Positions 7,754 through 16,472 of a stretch of 64,000 bases of DNA are shown here, in pieces (position 1 is the first letter of the stretch; every line of letters begins with the position of its first letter). This DNA comes from Ilyomonas limi. Its GTDB lineage: Bacteria; Bacteroidota; Bacteroidia; Chitinophagales; Chitinophagaceae. The stretch covers positions 1 to 64,000 of the forward strand of contig NZ_SZQL01000002.1 in the NCBI RefSeq assembly GCF_005233845.1, read 5' to 3'. Made by a program: the position numbers and the translations under genes. Below the pieces are notes generated by a model. That model did no database searches, was not told the DNA's origin, and saw only the letters and a program-made list of their open reading frames with translations.

Positions 7754-8148
7754 CGCTATTTATTGATTTGATTTTCAATTGCACGATAAATCATATAGAT
7801 ACAAAAGCAAGATATTTTTCTTTCTATATTTATATTTCGATTGTGGTAAAAACTGCTACTCTTCCATTAAAAATATTACCATTTATTTAGTACGAAACCT
7901 GCATAATGAGCTGCCGGTTATGAAAATTACATTCAATAAAAGACATCAGCAGCATCTGTATAAATCAGGAAACTTCAATAGTAAGTAACTAATAACTAAA
8001 AAATAGGGGCTCCGGAAAACCAGTGCCCCTTTTTTCAACCCTAAACCCTTAAAAAACATTACTTATTGACAAAAACTATACCAACAAAACTGTTGAATAA
8101 AGTAGTAATGAGCTTACGCTGACTTATAACAATTTATAATACATGCCA
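7754..8148. other. Non-coding gap between the UbiD-family gene and ndk
   Basis: The gap is AT-rich and carries one supported element, the hairpin at 8005-8035. A 69-codon open frame at 7779-7988 is rejected: it is low-complexity, tyrosine- and phenylalanine-rich, and resembles no family. Nothing else is seen. Confidence 0.6.
8005..8035. terminator. Terminator hairpin between convergent genes
   Basis: AGGGGC at 8005-8010 pairs with GCCCCT at 8025-8030, followed by TTTTT on the plus strand; on the minus strand the stem is followed by ATTTTTTAG, so it can serve both the UbiD-family gene and ndk. Confidence 0.7.
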
Positions 8149-8565
8149 TTAAAAAAGTTCCAAACCCGAAAAGAAAAAGCTGCCTTCGATAGCTGCATTT
8201 TCGTCACTGTCGCTGCCATGCACTGCATTTTCGCCTACCGAAGCAGCAAACAATTTACGGATGGTGCCTTCGTCGGCTTTTGCAGGGTCAGTAGCGCCAA
8301 TGAGTTTTCTGAAGTCTGCTACTGCATTCTCCTTTTCTAAAACAGCGGCTACAATAGGACCACTACTCATAAAATTAACCAATTCGCCGTAAAAAGGACG
8401 CTCTTTATGCACTTCATAAAACGCACCTGCCTGCTCTTTGGTCAGTTTTGTCCATTTCATGGCTTTGATAGTAAAACCTGCTTTAATGATCATATCTATA
8501 ATGCCGCCGGTGTGTCCTTTTTGCGTGGCATCCGGCTTAATCATCGTAAATGTTCTGTTATTCAT
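8149..8565 (-). CDS. ndk: Nucleoside diphosphate kinase
   Basis: Ndk moves the gamma phosphate from ATP to other nucleoside diphosphates through a phosphohistidine. The N-terminal TMIKPDA motif and the active-site motif NAVHGSDS with His116 are intact. The 138 residues match the usual prokaryotic length. A minus-strand TACTTTTG element at 8585-8592 lies just upstream, which would give a leader of about 15 nt. It is transcribed divergently from the PAP2 phosphatase gene. Confidence 0.98.
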   Translation of the reverse strand: MNNRTFTMIKPDATQKGHTGGIIDMIIKAGFTIKAMKWTKLTKEQAGAFYEVHKERPFYGELVNFMSSGPIVAAVLEKENAVADFRKLIGATDPAKADEGTIRKLFAASVGENAVHGSDSDENAAIEGSFFFSGLELF

Positions 8566-8584
8566 TAGTATAAAAATTTGGCGG

Positions 8585-8592
8585 CAAAAGTA
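8585..8592 (-). promoter_or_regulatory. Candidate -7 element for ndk
   Basis: The plus strand reads CAAAAGTA, that is TACTTTTG on the minus strand, a full match to TAnnTTTG, about 20 bp before the ndk ATG. No good -33 element was found. Confidence 0.4.
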
Positions 8593-8698
8593 AGTATTGA
8601 AAAATTATATTCAGCATTAAGCATTCCCGTTTACCAAAGAATAAATGCAGTTCAGCACTGTTATCTTTACCAACTTTAGTAAACTACTATACAGCGCC

Positions 8699-9322
8699 AT
8701 GTTATCTATTTTAAAGAGAATTTTTCCTATTGTTCTTACAGCTATTTTCTTTTTTGTTTTAAAAGTTAATGCACAAAATCTTGATGTTAATATTTTAAAA
8801 GCAATCAATCCCCGTTATCCTACATCCGATATATGGTCTGGCATAAGTGGCAGTGGCTACTGGCTTACGGCTGCTGTTCCGGCAGGTACATTCGCCTATG
8901 GTTTGATAGAAAAAGATAAACAGGCACAGCACGATGCAATAGAAACGGCAATCAGTATTGGCATCAGCAGCATTATCTCGGAAGCACTGAAAAGAACTAT
9001 TAATGCCACGCGGCCGGCAGATAAATATCCAAACGAGATTTTCGTAACCGCACCCGACCATGGCAGGGCATTTCCATCAGGCCACACAACGCTGGCTTTT
9101 GCTACGGCTACAAGCCTTACATTGGAATATAAAAAATGGTACATTGCTGTGCCGGCTTATGCCTGGGCAAGTGCAGTTGGCTACTCGCGCATGTACAAAG
9201 GATATCATTTGCCTTCGCAGGTATTAAGCGGTGCAGCCATAGGCGTTGCAAGTGCGTATGCAAGCCACTGGATTATGCAAAAACTATGGAAGCCAAAAGT
9301 TGCTCACAGAGCGTATAGATGA
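8699..9322 (+). CDS. PAP2-family phosphatase, exported
   Basis: A lipid or diphosphate phosphatase of the PAP2 superfamily. The first motif KRTINATRP and second motif PSGH are intact. The third, normally SRxxxxxHxxxD, reads SRMYKGYHLPSQ, so the nucleophile His is present but the acidic residue that polarises it is replaced by Gln. With the start at 8699 the N-terminus is a clean signal peptide ending near KVNAQ; an in-frame ATG at 8645 would add 18 residues before it. It stands alone, divergent from ndk. Substrate unknown (phosphatidate, undecaprenyl diphosphate and others are possible). Confidence 0.85.
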   Translation: MLSILKRIFPIVLTAIFFFVLKVNAQNLDVNILKAINPRYPTSDIWSGISGSGYWLTAAVPAGTFAYGLIEKDKQAQHDAIETAISIGISSIISEALKRTINATRPADKYPNEIFVTAPDHGRAFPSGHTTLAFATATSLTLEYKKWYIAVPAYAWASAVGYSRMYKGYHLPSQVLSGAAIGVASAYASHWIMQKLWKPKVAHRAYR

Positions 9323-9457
9323 ATAATAAACTTTGTGAATGAGTTGTGAGTAGTGTGGCTGCTTGTTTAGTTTTTGTTACACTTAAAGCATTAATAATAT
9401 TACTACATGAAAATTCTTCCCTTTATCTGTACTCATCCGTGCTATTTGTGAGCAAAA

Positions 9458-10081
9458 TCATTCCATGCTTAATCCAAACTCATCCAAACATAACTTCGTT
9501 TGCTCCAGATTTACATGGTGGATAGCATGAATACCAAGGCTTTTTGCCACTTCTATAAAAATAGGACGATCATCTATATATACAGTTTCTTCGGGCTTCA
9601 CCAGTAAAATATCCATTGCCAGCTTGTAAATATCTTTATCGGGCTTGCGAAGGTGCACATACGAAGAAGATACAAACACGTCAATAAAGCGATTTAATTG
9701 GAATGTACATACGCGGTAATCATTCAGTTCTCTGCCTTCGTTATTAACCGAGGCAGTTTTAATTTTATATTGCTGTTTCAGGCGGTAAATCCAATCAATC
9801 ATGGGTTGCAGTGGCTGCGATTGTGCAAACATGAAATCCTTAAAATCCTCTTTTGTAAAACTTTTTTTTTGATAAAATACGATTAGCTGTAAATATTCAT
9901 TAAGGTTTATTTTGCCGGTCTCATACGCATCAAAAGCTACCTTGTGGCGTTCGTTCATTTCATCATAATCTATATTAAATTTTTGTGCTGCCAGTCTGCG
10001 CGATTGATGTCCCCAGCCATTGGTAAGAAACACACCCCCAATATCAAGCAGTAAAGCTTTGATGCGAATAGTTGTACTCAT
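9458..10081 (-). CDS. HAD-superfamily hydrolase (HAD-IA type)
   Basis: A 207-residue haloacid-dehalogenase-like phosphatase. Motif I is LLDIGGVF, with the nucleophile Asp but Gly where many members have the second Asp, as in the YihX-like DxGxV group. Motif II may be ASVNN, motif III is the Lys of RKPDKDIYK (about 145-153), and motif IV is YIDDRPIF with two aspartates. The helical cap lies at about residues 15-85. Substrate unknown; related proteins act on sugar phosphates. Its stop is just downstream of an intergenic word-like repeat (9421-9453). Confidence 0.85.
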   Translation of the reverse strand: MSTTIRIKALLLDIGGVFLTNGWGHQSRRLAAQKFNIDYDEMNERHKVAFDAYETGKINLNEYLQLIVFYQKKSFTKEDFKDFMFAQSQPLQPMIDWIYRLKQQYKIKTASVNNEGRELNDYRVCTFQLNRFIDVFVSSSYVHLRKPDKDIYKLAMDILLVKPEETVYIDDRPIFIEVAKSLGIHAIHHVNLEQTKLCLDEFGLSME

Positions 10082-10150
10082 GTTTTGAAATTATTTTATT
10101 CTATTGCTACCAGCAAATGCAATTTGTAATGATGTAAAAAAGTATGCGGA

Positions 10151-10210
10151 TATTATCCGCATCAACACATAAAATCTTATCTGCACAATTCAGTGCAATC
10201 TGTTTAATCC
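10151..10210. repeat. Word-like intergenic repeat (ATCTGTGCAATCTG type)
   Basis: The stretch has near-repeats of ATCnnAnCTGCACAATTCAGTG and GCAATCTGTTTAATCC. A related piece, ATCTGTACTCATCCGTGCTAT, is at 9425-9445 after the PAP2 gene. It resembles imperfect, phrase-like intergenic sequences commonly seen in Bacteroidota genomes; no coding potential. Confidence 0.4.
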
Positions 10211-10265
10211 TTTATTATTAAACCAGTCCAATAGTTATATAACTTTATCAGCCTAGTCTGCGATC

Positions 10266-10511
10266 CTAACTCGCCTTTCCTTTCATTTCCCAGTGATCTT
10301 TTATTTTATTGCCGTTATTATCATACTTCAGCGTGCGCGCATAGCGTTCGCCTTTAATGTTGCCATCTTCTCCCCTTTTGCCAATAAACAAGAAGATGGG
10401 GTTGCCTTTTTCATCTGTTTTAAAAGCAATATCTTTTTCTCTGAAACGCATATCTATCATGGATGAAGGCTCGTATGTTTTACTCAGTTTTTTTATCAGT
10501 TCTTCCTGCAT
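10266..10511 (-). CDS. Small hypothetical protein, 81 residues
   Basis: A hydrophilic, highly charged 81-residue protein beginning MQEELIKKLSKTYEP and containing IGKRGEDGNIKGERYAR and a DNNGNKIKDHWEMKGKA end. It has no signal peptide and no membrane segment. The alternating YARTLKYDNNGNKIKDHW pattern suggests a beta-hairpin-rich fold. No family is recognised, but codon use and the ordered protein-like pattern favour a real gene. It stands alone between two non-coding gaps. Confidence 0.55.
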   Translation of the reverse strand: MQEELIKKLSKTYEPSSMIDMRFREKDIAFKTDEKGNPIFLFIGKRGEDGNIKGERYARTLKYDNNGNKIKDHWEMKGKAS

Positions 10512-10728
10512 TTTATATCACTATTTAATAAAGATTTTTATACCAAACAAAAGCGGCACGGCACAAGGTAGGCATTCAAAAAGTTTACCGGGATTTTAAT
10601 GTTGCTTGTTGCCTGCTTTATGGTATCGGTAAAACTATAAGCAAAATATAATCCTGCAGTATAATACAGCTTTCATAATTTGCAGGTCAACAGTGCGTAT
10701 TTCTATATACAGCCAACACTATACTGCC

Positions 10729-11736
10729 ATGCCAGCAACAAAATTATTGGTGAGAGTTATACTATTATGTATTGTACTACAAGGCAGTTCAGTTGGTACT
10801 TTTTGCCAGGATATATCGTGGATGAAAGGAATATGGAAAGGGCATAGCGGCACTCCATTTTTAGTACCACCTGTACAATGTATCAATACCTTGCAGATTA
10901 CCACAGCAGATGATAGTACTTTTAACGGCATACAAACTACTTATTTTGCAAAGGACACCAACATAAGAAAAATGTATGCCTGCAATGGTTTGCTTACGCA
11001 AAGCAAAAAACAGTTTTACAGAGGAGATGTAGTGTATAAAAAGGATAGCAACCATAGAGGCTATGAGTGGAACGATTGTGCAGGATATAAAGCAGGATTT
11101 TGCAGTTTGTATGTAGAAGAGGAGAAAATAATATTGCTGGTTACTACCAATACAGGTGATAGTGCCTGCAACAGTACAGTTGCTTATTACAGAGATTTGA
11201 GTAGCTTCAACAACATTACACAACAGCAATTAATAAGCTTGTATGGCAAGTTGCGTTACAGTAGTTTAATAACATCTTCATCTTACAAACTGATCAATAC
11301 ACATAAAAAAAATGTTGCTACACTGGATCAACAGGATACTTTGCAAACAGATGTCTCATTAAACATTAATGCTCTACCAACAGTATTGCACGAGCGGAAA
11401 AACAAGCTGGCGCAAACGCTGCAAATCACTTCGCCATACATAGAAGTAATATTGCTGGATGATGCTGAAATTGATGGGGATATTGTATCGCTGTATCACA
11501 ATAATGTAGAAGTGTTGAGCCATAAAACGCTTGGTAAAGAAGTTATCAAATATAGCTTTAAGGCAGATAAACAACATACTTATCATGAGCTGGTATTGGT
11601 AGCCGAAAACTTAGGAAGCATTCCGCCAAATACAGCGCTGATGCGCATAAGAGCCGGCAATAAAAAATATGAGTTGACTACCAGAGCTAACCTGCAGGAA
11701 AATGCCAAAGTAATAATTGAATATACGGGCGAATAA
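10729..11736 (+). CDS. Secreted protein of unknown function with a C-terminal beta-sandwich-like module
   Basis: A 335-residue exported protein. The ATG at 10729 gives a signal peptide (MPATKLLVRVILLCIVLQGS to about residue 27); a GTG at 10693 would add 12 residues. The first half (WMKGIWKGHSG, then alternating hydrophobic strands) looks like a lipocalin-like barrel. The second half, from about residue 213, contains LDDAEIDGDIVSLYHNN and VLVAENLGSIPPNTALMRI, a segment that I recall from many secreted Bacteroidota proteins and that forms strands ending at the C-terminus. Function unknown. No neighbours in the same operon. Confidence 0.7.
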   Translation: MPATKLLVRVILLCIVLQGSSVGTFCQDISWMKGIWKGHSGTPFLVPPVQCINTLQITTADDSTFNGIQTTYFAKDTNIRKMYACNGLLTQSKKQFYRGDVVYKKDSNHRGYEWNDCAGYKAGFCSLYVEEEKIILLVTTNTGDSACNSTVAYYRDLSSFNNITQQQLISLYGKLRYSSLITSSSYKLINTHKKNVATLDQQDTLQTDVSLNINALPTVLHERKNKLAQTLQITSPYIEVILLDDAEIDGDIVSLYHNNVEVLSHKTLGKEVIKYSFKADKQHTYHELVLVAENLGSIPPNTALMRIRAGNKKYELTTRANLQENAKVIIEYTGE

Positions 11737-11990
11737 ATTTATCCTGCATTACATAACTAATAATTACCTGGCTGCCTTTTACAGCTTACCTTCTGAGGTA
11801 TAATAACCCCATTAGCTATTGCTGATTATAATATTTTAAGCACTTCTGCTAAATTTATTTTGATATCTGTGCTGTTGCTATTTTATTATTAAACAATTAC
11901 ACATTCACATTTTACAGAGATATACCAGAAAGTTGGTATGGCATATCTTTTACAGCAATAGCACTATTGTTAACCTAAATAATCAACTCT

Positions 11991-12965
11991 ATGTTTTATC
12001 ATGTAAAAGACTTGCAGTACAATGCACGTGTATCCAGGCCCGATCCGGCTTTTGCAACCATGCTACTCGAACAGTTTGGCGGCGCAAATGGCGAACTGGC
12101 AGCAGCCCTCCGCTATTTTTTACAAGCTTTTGGCAACCGGATGACGCATCCTGATAAATATGACTTGCTGATGGATATTGCTACCGAAGAATTTAGCCAC
12201 CTGGAAATTGTGGGCGCCACCATTCAGATGCTACTCACCGGTATAAATGGCGAGTTGAAAGAAGCCGCTGATCAGGCAGAAATTATGCAATTGCTGAATG
12301 GTAAGAGCGCCAAGGAGAACTTTATACATCAGGCAATGGTGGCACCGCAGTTTTTAGTGTCCAGTGGTGGCGGACCAATGCTGGCTAACAGCCAGGGTGT
12401 GCCCTGGACAGCTTCGTATATCAATGGCGATGCAAATGGTGATTTAACCGTTGATCTTCGCTCGGATATTGCTGCAGAATCGCGTGCGAAAATTGTATAT
12501 GAATATTTAATGCAGTTTACGGATGATGAATATGTAAAAGAAACATTGCGCTTTTTGATGACGAGGGAAGTTGCCCACTACCAGATGTTTGAAGCTGCGC
12601 TCAGCACCATACAACCCAATTTTCCACCGGGCATATTGCAAAGCGACCCGCGTTACAGCAATTTGTATTTCAACATGTCGAACGGCAACAACATACGTGG
12701 CGCATGGAACCAGGGCGTAAGCACGCAACTGGGCGAAACCTGGCAGTATATTGAAGATCCGATTCAGCATGTAATGGACACGAATGGGTTACTAAAGCAG
12801 CCCATTGCAGGTACCGATCGCACCGAAGACCAGGTATCGGAAATGAATGAAAAACTAGGTAAAATGCGAAGCGCACATATAAAAGAAATGGCACCCGCAG
12901 GTCCCCAACAATGGAATGATCCAAACTATGGTGCTGATACTAAAAACAAGAATTTTAATTTGTAA
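11991..12965 (+). CDS. Manganese catalase
   Basis: A di-manganese, non-haem catalase that converts hydrogen peroxide to water and oxygen. All metal ligands of the family can be placed: Glu35 (GGANGELAAAL), Glu67 and His70 (IATEEFSHLEIV), Glu163 (AAESRAKIVYEY) and His196 (REVAHYQMFEA), with the Glu163-His196 spacing as in characterised enzymes. The 324-residue length is slightly longer than the Lactiplantibacillus enzyme. It is cytosolic (no signal peptide), stands alone and is followed by a 15-bp stem terminator at 13188-13237. Confidence 0.95.
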   Translation: MFYHVKDLQYNARVSRPDPAFATMLLEQFGGANGELAAALRYFLQAFGNRMTHPDKYDLLMDIATEEFSHLEIVGATIQMLLTGINGELKEAADQAEIMQLLNGKSAKENFIHQAMVAPQFLVSSGGGPMLANSQGVPWTASYINGDANGDLTVDLRSDIAAESRAKIVYEYLMQFTDDEYVKETLRFLMTREVAHYQMFEAALSTIQPNFPPGILQSDPRYSNLYFNMSNGNNIRGAWNQGVSTQLGETWQYIEDPIQHVMDTNGLLKQPIAGTDRTEDQVSEMNEKLGKMRSAHIKEMAPAGPQQWNDPNYGADTKNKNFNL

Positions 12966-13268
12966 ATAGCAAGTAGCCTGTCAAATTTAAATTTACTAAT
13001 CGAAGCCGCTATTCGCAAGCCTGTGGCGTCTGTAGCCCATGCGCCCAACACGGAGGTATTATTACTTACAACTTACAGGCGCTTTTTCCGATGAATCGGG
13101 ACAAGTAGTGCGGAAACCATGGTTGCAATAGATTAAAAATAGATTTGAGTGAACACTTATTTGCATAAGCTTAAGCTTTGATATAAACAACACTGCAATA
13201 AATAAGTATAATGCCTGTTTATTGCAGTGTTGCTTTTTAAAATATACCTTCAGTTTTTATTATAACTA
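12966..13268. other. Gap between manganese catalase and the DsbA-like gene
   Basis: It contains a short palindrome CCGAT-GA-ATCGG near 13089-13100 and the terminator at 13188-13237. No gene is seen. Confidence 0.6.
13188..13237 (+). terminator. Long-stem terminator
   Basis: Fifteen perfect base pairs (13188-13202 with 13218-13232) around a 15-nt loop are followed by CTTTTT. It ends only 32 bp before the start of the DsbA-like gene. Confidence 0.8.
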
Positions 13269-14072
13269 ATGGATGAAACGATAAAAGGAACGACTGCGGC
13301 ACCGGTACAAAACAGCATAAAAACACCGTTGCAGGATAAAATATCCATCACTTATTTTACCGATCCGTTGTGCTGCTATAGTTGGGCTATGGAGCCACAA
13401 TGGCGCAGGCTGCAATACGAGTACGCAAACAGTATAGATGTGCAGTATATAATGGGCGGCTTGCTGCCCGACTGGACAAGCTTTGAAGACAGCATCAACA
13501 ATATAACCCGGCCGGCACAAATGGGCCCGCTTTGGATGCAGGCAAGTGAGGTATCGGGTATGCCTATGAGCAGCGCAATATGGCATACAGACCCACCGGT
13601 GTCTTCTTATCCTGCCTGCATTGCAGTGAAGTGTGCGCAACTGCAATCGGCGGCTGCCGGTGCGCGGTATTTGCGCTTGCTACGCGAAAGCCTGATGTTG
13701 CATGGCAACAACATCAGCCGGCAGGAAGTACTGATAGCTACAGCAGAACAACTGGCTGCCGAGATGCCGCAATTTGAGATACAACGTTTTGAGCAAGACC
13801 TGGTTAATGGCAATGGTTTAGCCCTTTTTCGCAGTGATATGCACACAGTGCAAATTCAAAGCATCCAGCGGTTTCCGGCTTTGTTATTCAGGCGGCTGGG
13901 TTATCCTTCGGTGCTGCTTACGGGTTATAAACCTTATGCAGTTTTATTGCAGGCTTTTGAGCAGGTTGCCGGAAATATGCCAAAAACTCAAACCGCTGCT
14001 GAGGAAAATTACCGCCGGTATTGGACTTCTGCTACAGAGCGGGAAATAGCTGAAATTAAAACTGAGCCATGA
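13269..14072 (+). CDS. DsbA-family thioredoxin-fold protein (YjbH/SpxH-like)
   Basis: A 267-residue thioredoxin-fold protein related to the Thioredoxin_5 / FrnE group. After a short strand (ISITYFTDPLCC) the usual CxxC position reads L-C-C-Y-S-W-A, so the second redox cysteine is Ser. The following EPQWRRLQYEY helix and the cis-proline-like region PSVLLTGYKPY (about residue 215-225) fit the family. With one of the two cysteines missing it may act as an adaptor or isomerase-like factor instead of an oxidoreductase; in Firmicutes the SpxH relatives are protease adaptors. No signal peptide, so cytosolic. Confidence 0.75.
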   Translation: MDETIKGTTAAPVQNSIKTPLQDKISITYFTDPLCCYSWAMEPQWRRLQYEYANSIDVQYIMGGLLPDWTSFEDSINNITRPAQMGPLWMQASEVSGMPMSSAIWHTDPPVSSYPACIAVKCAQLQSAAAGARYLRLLRESLMLHGNNISRQEVLIATAEQLAAEMPQFEIQRFEQDLVNGNGLALFRSDMHTVQIQSIQRFPALLFRRLGYPSVLLTGYKPYAVLLQAFEQVAGNMPKTQTAAEENYRRYWTSATEREIAEIKTEP

Positions 14073-14344
14073 TTTTAACACTGGAATTTAGAGATGAATA
14101 AGATAGAAGAAGCAAGCAATGCTTTGATTGTTCTATAATGAGGAATTCTGAATCTATAAAGGTTTTGACCCCCTTTTTACTTTATTATCCGTGAATTCTC
14201 TTTTGTACGCATTATCTATTCATGCTATCGCTGTTATGCAGCATTTAACAATTGTGTGAGCGTTATAAACATCAATACAAATATTAAAGGCTAACCAATA
14301 TATTTGTTGACGTACTGTGCTGCCAAAAGAGAGTACGATAGCTT

Positions 14345-15406
14345 ATGAAAGAATCATCGTTGCCTGCCGTTAAGTTTGTTTGCCGGTTGTTAAGTATCAT
14401 TGTTTTATATTGCCTGCCAGGGCAATTTACGTATGCGCAATCTGCTGCTTCTAATGAAACAAGCATTTATCAAAATCCGGTGTTCCGCCACGATTTTCCC
14501 GATCCTAATTTGGTGAAAGCAAAAGATGGCTTTTTTTATGCTTATTCCACACAAGCCAACTGGAAGCGCGACAGTTTAGAAGATGCAACCCACTTTATCC
14601 CTATCCTGCGCTCGGCCGATTTAATACACTGGACATTTATTGGCAATGCCTTACAAAAAAAGCCTGACTGGAAAAGCGAAGGCGGCATTTGGGCGCCTGA
14701 TGCTACTTATTACAAGGGCAAATATTACCTCTACTACTCCTTTTCTACCTGGGGCGATCCCAACCCCGGCGTTGGCTTTGCAGTAAGTGATAAGCCCGAA
14801 GGTCCGTTTACCGATAAAGGCAAATTATTTTTAAGTAAAGAAATAGGGGTAGATAATTCTATTGATCCGGTGCTGATAATTGACGGCGGCAAACTGTACC
14901 TTATATGGGGCAGCTTTCATGGTATTTATGGCGTTCCATTGTCTGATGATGGCGCAAGTGTAACAGGCGATAAATTTCAGATTGCAGGCAATGCCTATGA
15001 AGGTTCTTTTGTGTATAAAAGAGGAAAATATTACTACTATTTTGGTTCCACCGGCACTTGTTGCGAGGGCGTAAAAAGCACGTACAGAGTAAAGGTGGGC
15101 AGGGCTACTTCCTTCAAAGGACCATACATAGATAAGGATGGAAAACCGCTGCTGGAGAATGGCGGCACACTGCTGTTGCAAGGCAATGCCGGCACTACGG
15201 GTTTTGTAGGTCCGGGACATAACGGCGATATATTTACAGATGATGCCGGCAATACCTGGATGTTGTATCATGCTTTTGATAAAGTGCAGGGCTATAAGCG
15301 CATGATGCTGCTGGATAAAATAGAATGGATAAATGATTGGCCCTATATACTAAATGAAGAACCCAGCTTTACACCACATCAAGGTCCGGTGTTTAAGAGC
15401 AAATAA
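14345..15406 (+). CDS. Glycoside hydrolase family 43 protein, arabinanase-like
   Basis: A 353-residue exported enzyme with a signal peptide ending near YAQS. The five-bladed propeller motifs of GH43 are visible: the catalytic-base motif DFPDPN near residue 50-55, the pKa-modulating Asp in NSIDPV, and the general-acid Glu in AYEGSF. Segments such as GGIWAPDATYYKGKYYLYYS, FGSTGTCCEG and GPGHNGDIF are close to endo-1,5-alpha-L-arabinanases. It likely cuts arabinan or arabinosyl side chains in plant material. No SusC/SusD pair or other glycosidase adjoins it, so it is outside a polysaccharide-utilisation locus as far as this window shows. Confidence 0.88.
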   Translation: MKESSLPAVKFVCRLLSIIVLYCLPGQFTYAQSAASNETSIYQNPVFRHDFPDPNLVKAKDGFFYAYSTQANWKRDSLEDATHFIPILRSADLIHWTFIGNALQKKPDWKSEGGIWAPDATYYKGKYYLYYSFSTWGDPNPGVGFAVSDKPEGPFTDKGKLFLSKEIGVDNSIDPVLIIDGGKLYLIWGSFHGIYGVPLSDDGASVTGDKFQIAGNAYEGSFVYKRGKYYYYFGSTGTCCEGVKSTYRVKVGRATSFKGPYIDKDGKPLLENGGTLLLQGNAGTTGFVGPGHNGDIFTDDAGNTWMLYHAFDKVQGYKRMMLLDKIEWINDWPYILNEEPSFTPHQGPVFKSK

Positions 15407-15840
15407 ACAAACCATGGTGCTGAAATAATGTTTAATACGGAAGTAGGTCAATTATGTAATACTATAGATGAAAAGAGGTAAACAACTCCTTACCCGTAAA
15501 ATTATACATACAATAGCAGGTTTATTCGCTTTGTTTTATCCGGCTGGCTGTTTTTCCTCTATAGATAAGTAGATATTGGAAGCCGGTTACAAGCACTTAT
15601 GGCTGCATAAGCAATTAAATCTTTATGTATAAAAGGAAAATGTGTTTATCAGAGCAGTTATAGTATAGATTTTGTAGTAAATAATTATTGCCATTAGCAG
15701 GTATGGGTTAGTGCTACAGTTCTTTTAAACATTTAATACACAACTTATTATTTTAGTTTCTCTCAGGTAATCAGTTGGTGTCAAGTTTATTTGGCAATAC
15801 TAAAAAAAGCTACTAATTTAATCTCATTAAAGCTTGCCTT
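15407..15840. other. Non-coding gap after the GH43 gene
   Basis: Nothing is firmly supported. A 34-codon open frame at 15468-15572 encodes a basic start, a hydrophobic stretch and a lipobox-like YPAGC; it could be a truncated lipoprotein start or a chance frame. Confidence 0.5.
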
Positions 15841-16230
15841 ATGACACATCATCACACTATCGCACGAATTGCCGTAATTATTTTAGGCATCGTACTTATC
15901 TGCTTTGGGCTGTACCATTTTCTCAATCCGGAAAACCTGGTTGGATATGTGCCGGCATTCATGCCGGGAGGTCAGTTATGGGTGTACATTACAGGTGCTG
16001 CTTTTATACTGGCGGGTATAGCGTTTATTTTGCATAAGCAGGTAAACATAGCAGGTTATTTATTGGCACTGTTGCTCGTTATTTTTGTGCTCACTATTCA
16101 TTTGCCCAATTACTTAAATTCAGGTAGTCCCGAAATGCGCCAGGTTGCCTTTGTAAATCTTTTAAAAGATACCGCATTGGCAGCTTTTGCTTTATACCTT
16201 GCCAGCAATGCCCGGAATCTGGAAGGCTAA
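15841..16230 (+). CDS. DoxX-like integral membrane protein
   Basis: A 129-residue protein with four predicted membrane segments at about residues 8-25, 46-64, 70-88 and 103-121. The first helix ends in GLYHFLNPENLVGYVPAFMPGG, typical of DoxX-type proteins (helix, short proline-containing loop, second helix). DoxX relatives are small inner-membrane proteins of poorly defined, often redox-linked function. It stands alone. Confidence 0.75.
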   Translation: MTHHHTIARIAVIILGIVLICFGLYHFLNPENLVGYVPAFMPGGQLWVYITGAAFILAGIAFILHKQVNIAGYLLALLLVIFVLTIHLPNYLNSGSPEMRQVAFVNLLKDTALAAFALYLASNARNLEG

Positions 16231-16472
16231 AAGCCTGTTTATTTTTCCTGTTGTACAGGATACTACTTATTGCGGCAGCTAAATACAGGAATTACCCATC
16301 ACTTTTCCTTTAGTATGAGGCGCAGCAATACTATACATTGCTTAATGCGCATCTCATACCAGTATTAATTGAGTAATATGCCATGTCTCCTGCTCGCAGC
16401 TCAAAGCCTGCAGCTTATATATCGCGCCTTTCTGCTTTTGCTTTTGCCATATATTGCACCCAAACTGCTTGT

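Noticed and set aside
7779-7988. 69-codon frame between the UbiD-family gene and ndk
   Set aside because: Low-complexity, tyrosine- and phenylalanine-rich translation with no family resemblance.
15468-15572. 34-codon frame with a lipobox-like end
   Set aside because: Too short; the hydrophobic stretch and YPAGC may be chance, and no downstream continuation is seen in other frames.
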